The position numbers and the translations under genes are program-made. Shown in pieces: positions 46,925 to 58,140 of a DNA stretch of 64,000 nucleotides (the first letter of the stretch is position 1; each line of letters begins with the position of its first letter). Below the pieces are notes generated by a model, which made no database searches, had not been told where the DNA came from, and was given only the letters and a program-made list of their open reading frames with translations. The stretch comes from Pseudisothecium myosuroides (Eukaryota > Streptophyta > Bryopsida > Hypnales > Lembophyllaceae), in contig OX637295.1 of assembly GCA_951799445.1 (NCBI GenBank), positions 5,394,001 to 5,458,000 on the forward strand. Direction: 5' to 3'.

Positions 46925-49810
46925 TGCACTTGACGTGTACTTCTTGTAGTCTTTAGATATAGGGTGAAAGGTTTATCTCTCAACTAAAAGGGCACCATTA
47001 CTTTTCTCATTTCATTTGAATCAGAAACTCCCCCAAAATTGGCAACCAAAAATATATTTTACAAATGAAGAGCAAACAACTTTGCTTAATAAACCTCAAG
47101 CACACATAAAACACACATTGGAAAACCATATCTGAAAAAATTGAATCAGCAGTTCTTTGTTTTCAAATGAAACAAAAACACTAAAGACACGTAGATAGAC
47201 CTGAAGCACACCTCAATCACAACTGAACCTCAATTTTACTATTTTAGAAATTCATGATCTCCTTTATTCAAAAAAATAGTTTATTAAGAGTTCATATTGA
47301 ATGCATTTCAAATTAGGAGAGAATTTTTCAAATGAACTTAAAGTTTACATGCATGGCACCTTATTTTCCACCCCTTCAATCATAAATTCAAATAACTATA
47401 CTTTTTGTTCTTCATAAATTCAAGAAATTTTAAGAATGTGCTTGAAAGTTGCTTGAAGAATTGAAATAAACCTTAAGCATGGTAGGAGCACACTTTAAGC
47501 ACTGTATTACTACATCTGAATTTCTAAACCAGAAGAAATTCAAATTTTTATTCTTTTAATATGAAGAAATCTAAGTAGTAGGAATTTTCTTGAGGTGAAC
47601 TGATGGTGGACCTCAAACGCAACTCAAGCAATTTCATTTATACTGTAAATTTTGAAATTTTGAAAAGAAGATTCTATTATCTTCAAATTTATTTAATTTG
47701 AAATGAATGGAAATAGTGAAAATGTATACTAGATGTGCTTGAGGTGTACTTCAAGCATAATTTAAGCATTTGGTATTTTGATGAGTTGATATTGAATTAT
47801 TCAATAAGAGATTTAAATTGAAATCATTTTTAGGATCCACACTACTTTGAACAGTAAAAACGTGCTTCAACCTTTAGGTGAGCTTGAAGTACACATGAAA
47901 TACACCTTACGCTATTTTTATTTATTTTTTGAAATTCGATCTTTTTATTGTAAAAGATTTCAATTTAAAGTTGTCTTTATAATCCAACATAATTTGACCC
48001 CTTAGTTTTTTGGACTAAGTTTTCACCAAAACTGCTCCAAAACTGCCATTTCTGGTACAAGTAATAAATTTTGAAATAAAAATATTTTTGGACACATATA
48101 ACGTTGGATCTTGTAGTAAATTAATTTGAGAAGATGTGGAAAAAATATCAGAATTTTCCACGATGTCGATTGCAAGATAATAGGATTAATAGCGTTTGAA
48201 CTTTGGAATGACAAAAATGCTTTTTTGGTCCCTGCCCTAAACCAGGCACCTGCATTTCACAAGGTCACATTTATATGAAAAGATGTCCAAAATGGTAGTT
48301 ACTCTTTGGATTCTTTTCCTTAGACAAGTTGGCCACATGCTTCAAAATTTTTAGATCATTTGGAATTGTACAATGTACAGGAAAAAAATTGTAAGTTGAA
48401 AGAAGTAGAGAATGATTCAAATGTTCACTAAATTGTTACAAATTTAATTATCAAATTGAAAAATGCCAATCCAAAGCGGTTGTAATATTAAAGTAAATAA
48501 TGTACACCCAATGTTTTAATTTTATTTTCGAAGTTATTCAAAATTGAGTTAAATAAATGACTTCAAAGTTTTCTTTAGACTAATGATTCCATAAGTACCC
48601 TTAAAGTAAGAATCCTCATAATTTTTTCTTCATTTATTGGAATTGAATGATTCAAAGCTTCCCGCGTACATATACATCTGAAGAACCAATTTCTAATTTC
48701 TATTTTTTTTAAAAGTGATTTTTAAAGAAGTTTATTGGCTGCCCGAGCTGCCCAAAGATCAAACAGAACTACCTATCATGCAGTAACTTTTTAACCTTGT
48801 TGTCAAACGCTATAAAAATCGTTGGGCCTTAAAGATACTCCTTCGACACATCTTGTGTTAAAATTTTAAAGAAAAAAAATAAAAATTGCGTTTGTACGGA
48901 GCTGTCCAAAATCGCTATGTTGCCAACAAATGGTGTTTGTTGCTTTAGTGGTTAAACGATACAAATGTGCTTGAGGTGTGTTTCACATCTATCTGAAGCA
49001 CACGCCATTATTTTTTTTTTCCCTAGTACATTTGATTTTTTTTTTGACTTCTTTATAATGCACTAAAAATGAAGGAAGTATTTTGCCCGTTCGACCTTAG
49101 GTCTATAAGTCTATTTAAGCACACTTCAAACTTTTCATGATTTCGATTGGCATTTATATGAAAAGAATTGAATTCAACAAAATATATAAATTATTCGAGG
49201 TATCTTGACAAGATGGAATTTGCTTGAAATATGCTTCAACTAGAACTCAGGCATACTTCAATCACTTTTACTTATGCTTTTCATTTTGGAAATTAGCATT
49301 TCATTTTAAAATTCATCATCATTTCAAAGCAATGCAAATAGAAGAGATGATTTGTAGATGTGCGTGACGTCTATTGTTAGCGCACTTTGAGAACCTTATG
49401 ATTTCATTTAGTACACTTAGTAGAAGGTTTCAATTTGAAATTATTTTTATGATCCAACCGACCAACCATAAGATAATAGTGGAAATATACTTCAATTTTG
49501 CTTCAAGGTTACTTCATGCAAAAGCAAAGTATTTTTAATCCAAGTTAAATTTTTCATAGCTTCTTATTTCAAGGCAATTTCATTAGACGAAGTCACGAAG
49601 TGCGCTTCAAGTGTGCTTTATGTGTTCTTGACGTGAACCTCAAGCATACCTTAAACCCACCCAAACATTTTTAGTCCAATTTTGAAATTTCAAAGAACGT
49701 TTTTATTTTTGAGGTGATTATTTTTTAAAAGCAATAATAATTGTATAAGTGTGCTTGAGGTGTGCTTCATGTTTACTTGAGGCACATCTGAAGCACACAA
49801 TCATTTGATA
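46925..49810. repeat. Degenerate tandem repeat with GTGCTTGAGGTGTGCTTC core
   Basis: At least a dozen core matches (for example 47735, 48966, 49580 and 49755, plus inverted forms such as CCTCAAGCACAC at 47094), spaced about 130-145 bp. Many units also hold CAATTTGAAATTATTTTTATGATCCAAC. A type B MITE (47994-48955) interrupts the array. No protein-coding potential is visible. Confidence 0.6.
47994..48955. mobile_element. Type B TTAA MITE (copy 2)
   Basis: The left end TTGACCCCTTAG has TTAA mutated to TTGA; the right end is CTTTAGTGGTTAA. A hairpin CAACAAA/TTTGTTG at 48924-48942 ends nine bases before the right TTAA. It is inserted in the GTGCTTGAGG repeat array. Confidence 0.7.
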
Positions 49811-49931
49811 TCAAATGAGGAACTTAAAGAACTCGTTTGAACTTTGAGTTAGTGACTTATTTCTGGTCCACGTGAACTTCATGAGTCCATATGTGGTGCA
49901 TTTTCGCTTCAGGTTTATTCTCCGGACCAAT

Positions 49932-50845
49932 GTGCCAAGCCACCGACCGATTTCCCGACCTCTGTCTAGACCGCTCGGACGACCGCTCTAAAAGCCGCTC
50001 TAAAAGCCGACCGAAATCGTGACCGACCGAAAATCCCACTGATCGACCGAGAAGCCGACCGAAAATCCCACTGATCGACCGAGAAGCCGACCGAAAAGCT
50101 GACCAACCGAAATGCCGACCGAAAACCGGAGACCGAAAACCTGACCGACCGAAAACCCGACCGAAAACCCGACCGACCGAAATCCCGACCGAAAACCTGA
50201 CCGACCGAAAACCCGACCGAGAACCCGACCGATAATCGGGCCGACCGAAAACCGGGCCGACCGAAAACTTGACCGAAATCTCGGCCGAAAACCTGACCGA
50301 CCGAAAACCCGACCGAGAACCCGACCGATAACCCGACCGAAAACCTGACCGACCGAAAACCCAACCGAAAACCCGACCGACCGAAATCCCGACCGAAAAC
50401 CTGACCGACCGAAAACCAGACCGAGAACCCGACCGATAACCGGGCCGACCGAAAACCCGACCGATATCCTGGCCGAAAACGTGACCGACCGAAAACCCGA
50501 CCGAAAACGCGACCGATAACCGGACCGACCGAAAACCCGACCGAAATCCCGGCCGAGAACCCGACCGACCGAAAACCCGACCGAAAACCCGACCGATAAC
50601 CGGACCGACCGAAAACCCGACCGAATAACTGACCGAAAAACTGACCGACCGAAAACCCGACCGAACGATCGGACGACCGACTCCGTCCACGCCGTCCGCC
50701 TTTTCCGTCCGCTCCTTCGTCGGTGGCCGTGCGATCAGCAGACCGACAGATGAGAACCGCAGGATCTTGGGGTCGGTCGGCCTGCCGTCCGATTCGGACG
50801 TACGCGACCGCCTCGGCTGCTCCGCCGACCGAACGCATAAATAGC
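49932..50845 (+). promoter_or_regulatory. Promoter array of the Gly/Tyr-rich protein gene
   Basis: About 690 bp (49970-50660) of CGACCGAAAACC and CGACCGA units. A mixed GC-rich segment follows, then a TATA-like CATAAATAG at 50836-50844, 284 bp before the ATG, with CTCATTTC (initiator-like) at 50856. The array is the reverse complement of the right subterminal array at 60110-60640. Open frames rich in GFRSVGF across the array exist in several frames and are not genes. Confidence 0.65.
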
Positions 50846-51127
50846 GGGGCGGAACCTCATTTCTTCACAGTTCCTTCCCGACCGGAGTGGGCAGATCCAG
50901 CGCCTTTGGGTATCTGCGCGCCCCTTCCGGCTTGGTGTGTGAGGGACTGGGCTGGGACACTGAAGTGCTTTCAGTAGTTCAGTGCTAGTTATGTGTTGCG
51001 GTTGAGTGACTATTGTACCGTTTCAATTAATAATTCACTCACTAAAATTCTCGAGTATTTGGACCACGCGTTGCACAATCGAAATTGAAATTTACGATTT
51101 GTTGTTTTCAATTTTCAAAAGATCATC

Positions 51128-52234
51128 ATGTCACACGGAACACCAAGGGGCAAAGGCAAGAAGGCCAAAAGGAGAATATCGCAGGACATAAATTGGGATG
51201 ATTGGGCTAACTCATTTTGTGTAGCTGAGCCTGGATGGGATGATGAGGAGGAGAAATTGTGGACCTCCACAATGTGCAAAAAGTACGTGAAAATGACACA
51301 CGTCTCCAAACTTTGGTCACGTGAACGCACGCTTTATCAACATCCCTGTTGGGAAGGTCAAATCAGCACATGTAAGAGCGAGCACTTTGTGCAACGGTAC
51401 AAGGAAATCCAAAAAGCAGCAGGTTTACCAAACAACAAACCAAATATAATGTTGTATGGTGTCATGGCCATGATTTGGGCAGAGATTGTACTCCACAAAG
51501 AAGTGGATTGGCGCACTATTCCGGGAAAAGATGTGCACAAATTGAATCGCAGCGCCCACGTGATTGATTCGAACTGGGAAGGTCCGAGTGATTGTATGTA
51601 TGAGTGGTCTAATCGAGGATTTGGCCATCTTCCCACAGTTGTGTTGCCAGATGCAGAGGATGAACTCGATGATGAAGATGATGATGCTCTTGCACCCGTA
51701 ACATTTGGAGGAAGACACGAACGCCAAGAAGAACGAGACAACATACAATACGAACAAGAAATGCATGAGGCAATGCGAAGGAGCCTAGAAGATCATGGTT
51801 GACAGCCTGGGCACGATAGGTCATACGGACATGACCGTGGTGCATATGGCCCACCACAAGGCGGAAGTCATTCTCAATATGCTAATGATCCCCGAGGTGA
51901 ATCTCAAGGCAGAGAAAGAACCCATGGAACCGTACAGTATGGTGGTTCCAACGAAGGAGGCTCACAATACTACGGTGGAACCACTGGAGGTGGGTCATAT
52001 GAACATCACGGGAGCTCCTATTATAGTCGTCCAAACGAAGATCGCTCTGACCACAACGTTTCAGCTCTTCCACCAACTTTTGGAGGTCCTGGCTACGGCA
52101 ATTATGGACAAACAGGTGCATCAAGTGGACGTGGAGACATCTATGGTGGAGGTCCATATCTTGGGATTTATGGGTCTGCTTCTATTGGGCCAAGTCAGAG
52201 AGATGACACCGATTCAGATTCCGAGGAGGAATAG
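51128..52234 (+). pseudogene. Paralogous-domain protein with Gly/Tyr/Ser-rich tail; one in-frame TGA
   Basis: Transposon cargo of unknown function. The first segment (51128-51802, 224 residues) has a basic N-terminus, then a domain at residues 37-135 that aligns with the RING protein: GWDDEE..LWTSTMCKKYVKMTHVSKLW and VDWRTIP. Cys50, His58, His72, Cys74 and Cys82 suggest possible metal binding. After TGA (51800-51802) the same frame continues to TAG at 52232-52234. It encodes about 143 residues dominated by Gly, Tyr, Ser, Gln and Arg, ending in DSDSEEE, which resembles low-complexity, prion-like or RNA-binding protein tails. The continuing composition argues that the TGA is a recent change in a 367-residue gene. 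Alternatively, the short form is the product. The ATG is the first in frame and lies 284 bp from the TATA box. Confidence 0.8.
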
Positions 52235-52741
52235 TGTGTATTGTTGTAACGACTTTCTTTTAGAATACGATCATGTATATTGTTAAATGTACATGCAATG
52301 TTTTTTCATGCCAAGCGTAGTACAATGATCTTGTTGAATTGTAGTACTGTATTTCGCACTATAGATAGAATGGCCTTTTTTGAGAATATGTGAGACATTG
52401 GTAGGTATTTGAGATTACTATTATTGAATACCATTTTCTGTGTAACCAGTTTTTTTTATTAATATAAATATTGTACCGGATCGCTTTCTCCCATCATCTC
52501 ATGTTCAAGTCAATATAGACTCTCCAATGAAAAGCATAGTCCAAATATACAACAAAAACATTGAATTGCTTTTAAACCTTGAAATCCTAAGTCTATCATT
52601 TTTTCAAAAAGCTATAGAAAATTAGAAATTGTCACCTTGGCTGCATTTGTCTTCAGTTACTTGAGTGTTGTATGTGAATGTACAAAGTCGGATTGCATGA
52701 AAGGAAGGTGTAAACATTTGAAGTTGGAGAAATTGGGTGTT

Positions 52742-53682
52742 TTCAACCCTTGAAGTTCGAAGGTCATTTTTTGGTTTACAAACACCCGAAGCTGCCATTT
52801 TTACTGCATTCACCCATGAACCCTTTTCTTTTCTTTTTTTTTCCAATCTAAGCGTACGATCTTGTACTTCACTTATTGTAGATGATGTTGTCAAAATTTC
52901 ATGAAGTTTCACTGTATAGGTTGAGGTTATTAGCATTCGAAGTCGAAAAAGATTTTTTTTTTGAATACTGGCTTTCAGTTTTTGGTGAATTTGATCGCTA
53001 GTTGTGGAATATTTTTGAAATACAAACATTGAATTTAAGGTTTTATGTGTTGGAGACGTAAGTTGAAAGTCTATATTTTTCTTAAAAAAGGAACACTTTA
53101 TTTTCGTTATTTTAAGAATTATTAAATAGAACTATAGAAGTACGTCGAAGACAAGAAAGAAAAAAAATTGTTAGTAGATCTTACATAGGGTTGAAGTATA
53201 ATGATCCCATTGGTGAGATTATTTAAGCTAGAAAACACAACATTTTGCAAAAAAAAAATTGAAAAATTGTGGGAATTGCATTGATAAAAGAGTTCTACAC
53301 TTCTACAAGTCATTTTCCTAAGAAGATGCTCAAATTCCCTGAAAAGCAAAGTTCTCCATAACTTTTCCATTATTAATCCAAACAGAATGAATGGAAGGTT
53401 CGCATATAGAGAGAATTATAAAATTTTTGAAGAAAAAGAAAAAAAATCATTTTGTCTATTTGCCAAATAATTTGTGCTTCCCGTCAAGTTCAATTTCAGA
53501 GTTTTTTTGGTGTAACTTCTACTCCCAGGCACCAATTGAAATAAAAACATATTATGACAAAGCTAATCAACTTTCCTATGAAATAGGAAAGTTTCAGAAC
53601 GTTTTATTACAAATTGAGGTTAGAGGTAACCGCTCAAAATTCCCTTTGTCTTGGAACGGGACAATGGAAGTTCTGGGGTTCA
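52742..53682. mobile_element. Type A TTAA MITE (copy 2)
   Basis: The left end TTCAACCCTTGAAG and right end TTCTGGGGTTCAA are degenerate terminal repeats (TTAA mutated to TTCA on both sides). A hairpin TTGTC/GACAA lies at 53646-53664. It shares the order of phrases of the intact copy at 33818-34753. The frame at 53391-53789 lies partly in it and is not supported. Confidence 0.65.
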
Positions 53683-53832
53683 ACATTGGATGTGCATTTT
53701 GGGCTCCATCAAGTGGACTATCATTAGGAGAAATATTTTGCACCATGGATCTTTACTGTACAATTTCTTATCCCCAGGAATGCAGTTGAAAACTTAAAAA
53801 ACTCTTCTAAGGAAGATAGAGCTCGACTTACA

Positions 53833-55618
53833 TTCCTAAACCCGCAAGGCCGAAGGCCTTATTTTTGGCAACAAATCTTACAATTGTGAATTGCCATTTC
53901 TATAGGAAAAAAGAGAACAATTAGAAAATTAATTTTTGGGCACATGTAGCCATAGGATCTTATACCCAACTAGTATAAGAATTTGTGGAGCATTAGACAT
54001 AATTTTAGACCACACATATTGCAAGATATTTGTGTTTAGCCTTTAAAGATTTTTGACTAAGTTTGTACCAAAACTACTGTAGCACTATTGGATTCAGTAT
54101 AAGTACCAAATTTTATAAACTTTTTAATGTTGGACACATATAACCGTAGGATCTCGTAGTAAACTGGTTAGAAAAGATGCGGGAAAACTTGTAGAATTTT
54201 TCACCATCTAGATTGTAAGATAATAGTGTTTCAATCCGCAAAAGTGCTTCTTTGGTCCCTCCGGAAAACGGGGCAGCTGCACTTCACAAGGTCACATTCA
54301 TTTTAAAAAATGACGAAAATTGGGGTAACTCTTTGGATTCATTCTTGAAGGCAAGTTCGGTCCATGCTTGACAATTTTCAGATCATTTACAATTGTACAA
54401 CACATAGGAAAAAAATACAAAATAGAAAAAAATAGAGGATGATTGAAAACACTAAATTGTTAGGAATTTGATGAAGGAATTGAAAAATGCCAGTCCCAAT
54501 GGTTGTGATGTTGAAATAAAGAATCTTGAAACCCAATATATATTTTTTTTCCCAGAAATACTGAAATTTGAATTAAACAAATGACTTTGATTTTTTTTTG
54601 GGAGTAAGGATTGAAAAAATACCGTCAAACTAAAGATCCGCTTGAGTTTTGGCTTGGTGATCGGAATGGATTAATGGAATGATTCAAAGCTTCTTTTGTT
54701 TATACAAATCTGAAGAACCAATTTTAAATTTTAATTTTTGAAGCAAGTGATTTTTGAAGACGTTTTCTTGCTGCCTGAGCTGCCTAGAGATAAAAAAAAA
54801 ATACTTATCATGCAAAACCTTTCTGACCTTGTGGTTAGATGTTATGAAATTATTGGGCCTAATCCGCCTGAAAGCTACTCGGAGAGCACATCGTGTGTGA
54901 AAATTTGAAATAATGAAAATAAAAATTCTATGCATAATAAACTATCCAAAATTGATATCTTGCCCAAAAATAGTATTTGGGCCTATAGGCGTTAAAGTGG
55001 AGAAAAGAAGTTCTTAAAGACATTATGGAAAGCAGTGTTTTGATTTTGAAGATTTCGCACTTGAAATTTTTGCAATAGTGAGTTGTGAGCTTTGAATCTG
55101 GAAGTTGGAGAATTGTGTTGGTAGTTTAGCCGAGAGGAAATTAAAAAAAAATTTAATTGTCAAAATTTTTTATTATTCATATATGGAAGTGCCAAAGTGG
55201 ATACAATGAATCATTAAATTTTAATATCTTTTGCATTAAATAAGACTAGGGTAATTCAATGGTAAGATTATTGTAGCCCAAAAAAATGAACCACACAGAC
55301 CTGTTTCTGTGAAAAAAAAAATTGAAGAAATTGCATTCATCAATGAAATTCTACAAGTTCGTTTTCTCAAGTGCCTTGAAAATAAGATTGTGTAAAACTA
55401 TTTGTAACCAATTGAAATGGAATGAATGAAAGATTTCTAGGTAGACAACAGTAGCACGAATGGGAAAAAAATCCACTCAAAAAAACTTTCTTTTGGGCTG
55501 CCCTCAGCCCTCCTCTTCCCTATTTTCAGCTTATTTCAGCAGAACTTTGGATTTCCGGAATGTAGGCACGGTTGCGAAAAAAATTCTATTTCCATCTTTC
55601 TACGAACTTAAGAAAACC
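53833..55618. mobile_element. Type A TTAA MITE (copy 3), interrupted by type B
   Basis: The left part (53833-54035) and right part (54996-55618) match consecutive portions of the intact type A copy, for example CCATAGGATCTTATAC, CACA.ATTGCAAGATAT and GGCTGCCC.C. The right end is lost where the kinase promoter array begins. Confidence 0.65.
54036..54995. mobile_element. Type B TTAA MITE (copy 3), nested in type A
   Basis: Left TTAGCCTTTAAAG, right CCTATAGGCGTTAA, with a hairpin GCCCAAA/TTTGGGC at 54962-54982. The interrupted sequence GATATTTGTGTTTA//TTAAAGTGG corresponds to GATATCTGCGTTTAAAGTG at 34000-34018 in the intact type A copy, so the empty site and the TTAA target are both visible. 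Confidence 0.8.
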
Positions 55619-55812
55619 AGCGACTCCCCGCCGACCGCCCAGTCTGCCGACCGCGAGCCGAACCCTAATCTGTCACCGCCGTCGGCGGATGGAGTGGTCG
55701 GGCCGTCCGATGCGGCGGGGCACTCGATGGAGCGGTCGGGCCGTCCGATTCGGCGGTCGGGGCGACCGCAAACTATAAGAGGGGCGGACGGCCAGACCGC
55801 TCCCTCACTTTT
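55619..55812 (+). promoter_or_regulatory. Promoter of the kinase-like gene
   Basis: GC-rich block with CCGACCGCC, GGTCGGGCCGTCCGAT (twice) and GGCGGTCGGGGCGACC. Then CTATAAGAG at 55773-55781, 252 bp before the ATG, and initiator-like CTCACTTT at 55804-55811, about 30 bp downstream. It is shorter than the other arrays. Confidence 0.65.
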
Positions 55813-56031
55813 GCTATCCCCCTTGCCTTGTGCAAGCGTGGAGCGGAGAGCTTGGTGGTTTGTCCTCCATTGGCTCCTCTCCTTGGGAAAGCAAGAGTCC
55901 GGTTTTGGGGGCCACTTATTGCCAATTTTTTTGACAACTTGATTGCAGATTACGTGTACTCCAGAGTGAAGTGAAATCGCGACTGGTAATTTTCATTACC
56001 GATTGTAATTAAATACCGGTAGTTCATTAAG

Positions 56032-57516
56032 ATGCCAAGGGCAAAGAAGGCTGCAAAGAGGCGAGACGGGGTGCAATCAGGGCAACCAAGTATCAAAGAG
56101 TTGAAGGAAATTCCCTCTGATGCATGCAAGAACTTTCTCATTGAATTCACCTTGAAATTCTTTGAGTCTGAAACCACTCTTTCCTTGGACAATAAATACA
56201 TCAGATACCAAGAGGAGTGCCCAAAGAAATTCATGGATGATATGTCACAGAAGATGATGGAAGCCCTTCACGTTCCTGAATGGCATCATGAAATGGAGAA
56301 GAAGGGCTTTGTGAAATTCCTTCACAACAGGGCGTATGATGCGTTGTGGAATTCCAAAGTGGTTCTCGCAAAATATGTGAAGCAACACCGCGCCGATGAT
56401 GAAGCCTTTCAAGAAGTTATCCTCAGAGCTGATTTATTCACGAAGCGGTGCAAGCCATTTGCTAACACGCGCAATAGAAGGAAATCAATGACATGGTGGA
56501 ATAGCGATGATGGAAAGGATGAATTGTACCATGGCAGGAGACATCTCATTGCACTTCCAGATACGGCACAAGTGATTGCCCAAGATGATAAAATTATAAA
56601 GGGTGGATATGCTACTATTCAGAGGGTCCGAATTGAAGGATGTGCTCCTATAGTACCGTTTTGGGAGTTTGCAGCAAAGAGATCTCACCAACACAATAAA
56701 AGGCCTGAGTTAGCGAAGTTGGAACACCTGAACGAATCAATGGCAGTGAGGATTGCGCACCCTGGAGTAATACGTTTTTTTGCAGTGCATGCAACAAGGA
56801 ATGAAGGGTACTCCTATTGGTGGAATGGTGGGACACTGCGAAATATGCTGAACATGGATAATGATTATCCAGACAACATACAGGTTCGGTTGATGTATGA
56901 CAATCCATCGGAAGCAGAGGTGATTAACGCTTTCCGCCTCGCTCGATTCAGGAAGAAGCGAACGGAACTTACATGGGCGTTCGTGCACATTATGAATGCA
57001 GTGCATGTTGCTGGACATCTCCACAATGATATTTCTCCAGACAACATCATGTTTCACTTTCCCGACGATGAGTCACGTGTGTATGTTGGAATTTGTGATT
57101 GGGGCTTAACTAGCTTAGCTAGTGAACGTCCTAAATCCTTGTACACATTCACATCTGCCATTCAGAGGGATCAAACTTTGACACAGAGGTGGTGGTTGGA
57201 TCCCAGTAGCGCCTACTTGCACAAAATTGATGCGAATGAGGACGTCATTCCAAGGTTATCATGTGAAACGAAAGCATATGCGGTTGCTAAAATAGCTCAG
57301 AGGATGAACAGGCAGTGCATGTCCGAGGCTTACACTGCATTGCAGAAGGAAACTCCACAATGCAGCAGATTCGAACACCACACATTGGGACTGGCGTTTC
57401 ACGAGTACTTACAACGGGTCATCAGAAAAGAAAGCACTTTGGCTCACGTCGTGAATCGATTCTGCACTACTTTCAAGTTTCCTATGCTCGATGAATATTT
57501 CCGGCAATCATACTAA
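56032..57516 (+). CDS. Protein-kinase-like protein, transposon cargo
   Basis: Intact single-exon gene of 494 residues. An N-terminal region (1-180) of unknown type begins with a basic stretch (PRAKKAAKRR). A protein-kinase-like domain follows: a degenerate glycine loop IIKGGYATI (about 188-196), an ATP-anchoring Lys in FAAKRS (Lys216), AHPGVIRFFAVH, the catalytic loop HNDISPDN (Asp333, Asn338) and DWG (Asp356) in place of DFG. Lys, both Asp and Asn are present, so catalysis is possible; the weak glycine loop and DWG make it atypical. Possible roles, by inference, are signalling to host pathways or phosphorylation of element proteins. It reads toward the right end, in the same direction as the 51128 gene. 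Close relatives are unknown to me. Confidence 0.85.
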   Translation: MPRAKKAAKRRDGVQSGQPSIKELKEIPSDACKNFLIEFTLKFFESETTLSLDNKYIRYQEECPKKFMDDMSQKMMEALHVPEWHHEMEKKGFVKFLHNRAYDALWNSKVVLAKYVKQHRADDEAFQEVILRADLFTKRCKPFANTRNRRKSMTWWNSDDGKDELYHGRRHLIALPDTAQVIAQDDKIIKGGYATIQRVRIEGCAPIVPFWEFAAKRSHQHNKRPELAKLEHLNESMAVRIAHPGVIRFFAVHATRNEGYSYWWNGGTLRNMLNMDNDYPDNIQVRLMYDNPSEAEVINAFRLARFRKKRTELTWAFVHIMNAVHVAGHLHNDISPDNIMFHFPDDESRVYVGICDWGLTSLASERPKSLYTFTSAIQRDQTLTQRWWLDPSSAYLHKIDANEDVIPRLSCETKAYAVAKIAQRMNRQCMSEAYTALQKETPQCSRFEHHTLGLAFHEYLQRVIRKESTLAHVVNRFCTTFKFPMLDEYFRQSY

Positions 57517-58140
57517 ATATCAGTAGGTTACCAACTTACCGTAATCTATAGAGGTACATAAGTAGGGGACTAGGGGATGAATTTAGATATGAGGATTTAT
57601 CGTGTGTAGAGGACGTAGTATGTGTGCACATATAATCTATACCAATGTATGTGGAATTGGATATACAATTTGATTTTCTGTGTGTTTTTCAAATTGTAAT
57701 GAATACAAATGTTTACTATACAAATTGTATGCTTTGTGTGGATGAGAAGTGCAGTACTCCTTGTTAATGGATATTGGATTGTTGCGGTTGCATGACAAAT
57801 AGAATGATATATGACATTTGGATATTTTGAACTTAGGCGTCAAGGGACACATGTGTAGGGTGAAAGGAATATTAGAAAAATTTCAAGATCCGAAAGGCCA
57901 GAAAGTGAAGTCTAAATTAGGAAGGAAATTTTAATTCATATCATTCAAAAGATTCATAAGGATTGAAGGTTTTTACCATTTCATGGATACAAATCCCCTA
58001 CCCACAAAAAAATAGGGTGTGAAAAGAGAGGTAGAAAACGAAAGCAATGATAGTACATAATTGAAGATGAGAAGGTGTCAATGTAAAAAAAAAAATTTAC
58101 GCTGCGAAAAGTTTGTTTTTGAAAAATTGAGGGTGTGAGC
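57517..58140. other. 3' flank of the kinase-like gene
   Basis: AT-rich. TATA-rich strings at about 57630 and 57800 may include the 3' UTR and polyadenylation region. Nothing else supported. Confidence 0.4.

Noticed and set aside
49970..50660. CRISPR-like regular repeats
   Set aside because: Units are 12-17 bp, contiguous, without unique spacers, in a plant nuclear context.
49857..50838. Long open frames on the minus strand (277 and 290 codons, rich in Gly-Phe-Arg-Ser-Val)
   Set aside because: The CGACCGAAAACC array lacks stops in more than one frame, so several frames are open with similar low-complexity products. The array sits where a promoter is expected.
51795..52286. 163-codon plus-strand frame after the paralogous-domain gene
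   Set aside because: It is a shadow frame. The frame in register with the 51128 gene gives the coherent Gly/Tyr/Ser-rich tail ending in DSDSEEE.
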